Source: an uncultured Clostridia bacterium (GTDB lineage Bacteria > Bacillota > Clostridia > TANB77 > CAG-508). Taken from it: 6,456 nucleotides of DNA. Location of the stretch: assembly GCA_944390615.1 (NCBI GenBank), contig CALXRJ010000081.1:1-6456 (forward strand), written 5' to 3'. The first letter of the stretch is position 1. Each line of letters starts with the position of its first letter. Below are positions 5,445 through 6,456 of this stretch, one piece after another. A program made the translations under genes and the position numbers. A model generated the notes under the pieces. The model saw only the letters and a program-made list of their open reading frames with translations, ran no database searches and was not told where the DNA came from.

Positions 5445-5999
5445 TTATTTTCCAAAATCAACCTTTACATTTTCGCGAGCTTCACCTTCAGTTTTAAATA
5501 AATCACAAGGTGAGAAATGGAATAGACCAGCGATGATATTGGAAGGAAAAACTTCAAGTTTTGTATTGTATATGGTAACACTATCATTATAGAATTGTCT
5601 AGCAAAAGAAATTTTATTTTCTGTATTACTTAATTCTTCCGATAATTGTAAAAAGTTTTGATTAGCTTTTAAATCTGGATAATTTTCAGAAATTGCCATA
5701 ATCGATTTTAAAGTGGAAGAAAGTTCGTTATCAAGTTTTGCTTTATCTCCGATTGTGTTAGCATTTACCCAAGAAGTGCGAAGTGCTGTCATTTTTTCTA
5801 AAGTTTCTTGTTCGTGGGCCATATAGCCTTTTACTGTTTCAACAAAGTTTGGAATTAAATCAAATCTTCTTTGTAGTTGAACATCAATTTGGCTCCAACT
5901 ATTTTCAACATTCATTTTTGCTGTTACTAATCCATTATAAATAGAAATGATAAATACAATCAGTAAAACAACAATAATTAAAACAACCCATCCAAACAT
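5445..5999 (-). CDS. lemA: LemA family membrane protein
   Basis: This 184-residue protein has one N-terminal transmembrane helix (about residues 4-21) followed by a helical bundle. The family signature is clear: YNGLVTAKMNVENSWSQIDV, then LQRRFDLIPNFVETVKGY and MAHEQETLE. Further on come ENYPDLKANQNFLQLSEEL, the helix TENKISFARQFYNDSVTIYN and the tail FPSNIIAGLF. It ends EARENVKVDF, the usual C-terminus. LemA proteins are widespread anchored proteins whose biochemical role is not settled; they are often encoded beside a TPM-domain (YgcG-like) or HtpX gene. Neither is seen here, and the gene appears monocistronic. The start is supported by AGAGGAGG on the minus strand (plus-strand 6009-6016), 9 nt before ATG, and by a strong promoter. 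Length is normal. Confidence 0.95.
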   Translation of the reverse strand: MFGWVVLIIVVLLIVFIISIYNGLVTAKMNVENSWSQIDVQLQRRFDLIPNFVETVKGYMAHEQETLEKMTALRTSWVNANTIGDKAKLDNELSSTLKSIMAISENYPDLKANQNFLQLSEELSNTENKISFARQFYNDSVTIYNTKLEVFPSNIIAGLFHFSPCDLFKTEGEARENVKVDFGK

Positions 6000-6030
6000 A
6001 CTAAATAACCTCCTCTAAATATTTGCCTAA

Positions 6031-6059
6031 ATCATATCATATAATGATATTTTTTTCAA
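6031..6059 (-). promoter_or_regulatory. Sigma-A type promoter for lemA
   Basis: On the minus strand TTGAAA (plus-strand 6054-6059) and TATGAT (plus-strand 6031-6036) are spaced 17 nt apart. Both boxes differ from consensus by one or two bases. The start would be near plus-strand 6024, giving a leader of about 25 nt containing AGAGGAGG. Confidence 0.75.
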
Positions 6060-6099
6060 GAGGGAGATATTTCTTTTCATTTCACTTATATTTTTTGCC

Positions 6100-6355
6100 G
6101 TTACAATTCACAGCTGAAAAATCCGTCTCCAACGGTTATTGTTATAAAATTTATTGCATTCCTCAGCTCCAGGCATACCTGAAGAGCATCTAAACTTAAA
6201 TAAAACGAGCCTCTCGCTGCATCTTTCGCGCTTCCTCATTTCATTTAAGTTAAGATGCTCTATCAGGTATTCTGGTCACATTCGTCATTCCATAAATTTT
6301 ATAACAATAACCGTTTGAGGCTTCTCTGTAATATGAATACACTGTAAATAGTAAC
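6100..6355 (+). repeat. Fold-back (MITE-like) repeat, copy 2, 256 bp
   Basis: This is the second full copy, in direct orientation and about 94% identical to 258-515. It has the same ends (GTTACAATTCAC at the left, GTAAATAGTAAC at the right). The main arm is 24 bp perfect here (6131-6154 with 6292-6315); three outer positions paired in copy 1 are broken by CTCC in place of CTCA. The inner stem AACTTAAAT with ATTTAAGTT is better paired than in copy 1. A 1-bp deletion relative to copy 1 disrupts the frame seen there. No target-site duplication is evident: the left flank is TTTTTTGCC and the right flank TAAAATTTA. It lies between the divergent lemA promoter and the promoter of the next plus-strand gene. 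Confidence 0.8.
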
Positions 6356-6394
6356 TAAAATTTATCGAAAAAATAAAAAAATCTCAAATAAATG

Positions 6395-6424
6395 TTTACA
6401 AAACCCCAAAAAATGTAGTATAAT
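6395..6424 (+). promoter_or_regulatory. Promoter for a plus-strand gene beyond the window
   Basis: TTTACA (6395-6400) and consensus TATAAT (6419-6424) are separated by 18 nt. The -35 box is 39 nt after repeat copy 2, nearly the same spacing as at the xth promoter. Confidence 0.75.
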
Positions 6425-6443
6425 AAATGATAACTTAAAAAAA

Positions 6444-6448
6444 CGGAG
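6444..6448 (+). promoter_or_regulatory. Ribosome binding site of a gene starting beyond 6456
   Basis: CGGAG is followed by CAAAAAAC up to the window edge, a normal 8 nt spacing. A start codon is therefore expected at about 6457 or just after. It lies about 20 nt after the -10 box of the promoter upstream, a short leader like that of xth. Confidence 0.5.
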
Positions 6449-6456
6449 CAAAAAAC

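Noticed and set aside
6089..6098. TATTTTTTGC shared with 211-220, left of the first repeat region
   Set aside because: At 211-220 it is the tail of a terminator. The sequences around it do not otherwise match, so in AT-rich DNA it is probably coincidence rather than part of the repeat.

Overview
The window is AT-rich, with strong AGGAGG-type ribosome binding sites and consensus sigma-A promoters. It encodes a YyaC/DUF1256-type sporulation protein and cell-wall enzymes built on G5, SH3-like and 3D domains. Together these point to a low-GC Gram-positive, spore-forming lineage of Bacillota, most likely Clostridia. I cannot name the species from sequence alone.

Layout. Bases 2-175 are the last 57 codons of a 3D-domain wall protein, closed by a terminator. 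Bases 225-523 hold the right-end remnant and then a complete copy of a ~257 bp fold-back repeat. A textbook promoter follows, then a same-strand cluster: exonuclease III (614-1450), an AI-2E-family membrane transporter (1467-2600), a membrane-anchored G5-SH3-glucosaminidase wall hydrolase (2706-3899) and an unrecognised membrane-anchored protein (3983-4792). A terminator overlaps the end of that last gene. Next come a possible 27-codon hydrophobic ORF and the YyaC-like gene (4933-5397). A long hairpin lies between that gene and a convergent minus-strand lemA gene (5445-5999) that has its own promoter. A second copy of the fold-back repeat (6100-6355) follows. The window ends with a promoter and ribosome binding site for a plus-strand gene starting just beyond 6456.

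Gene relationships. xth and the AI-2E transporter are 16 nt apart and probably co-transcribed. The two following genes are same-strand with gaps of 105 and 83 nt and may be read through. No metabolic pathway joins them. The shared theme of the 3D fragment, the glucosaminidase and the unknown anchored protein is the cell envelope, while xth is DNA repair and yyaC is sporulation.

The most notable non-coding content is the repeat. Its two full copies are about 94% identical and lie in direct orientation. Each can fold into a long imperfect hairpin, has short terminal inverted repeats, and ends about 40 nt upstream of the -35 box of a plus-strand promoter. Copy 1 is flanked by an 8 bp direct repeat and abuts the remnant of another copy. 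It looks like a MITE-type non-autonomous mobile element. I do not recognise a named family and saw no transposase in the window. No tRNA, rRNA, CRISPR array or known riboswitch was found.
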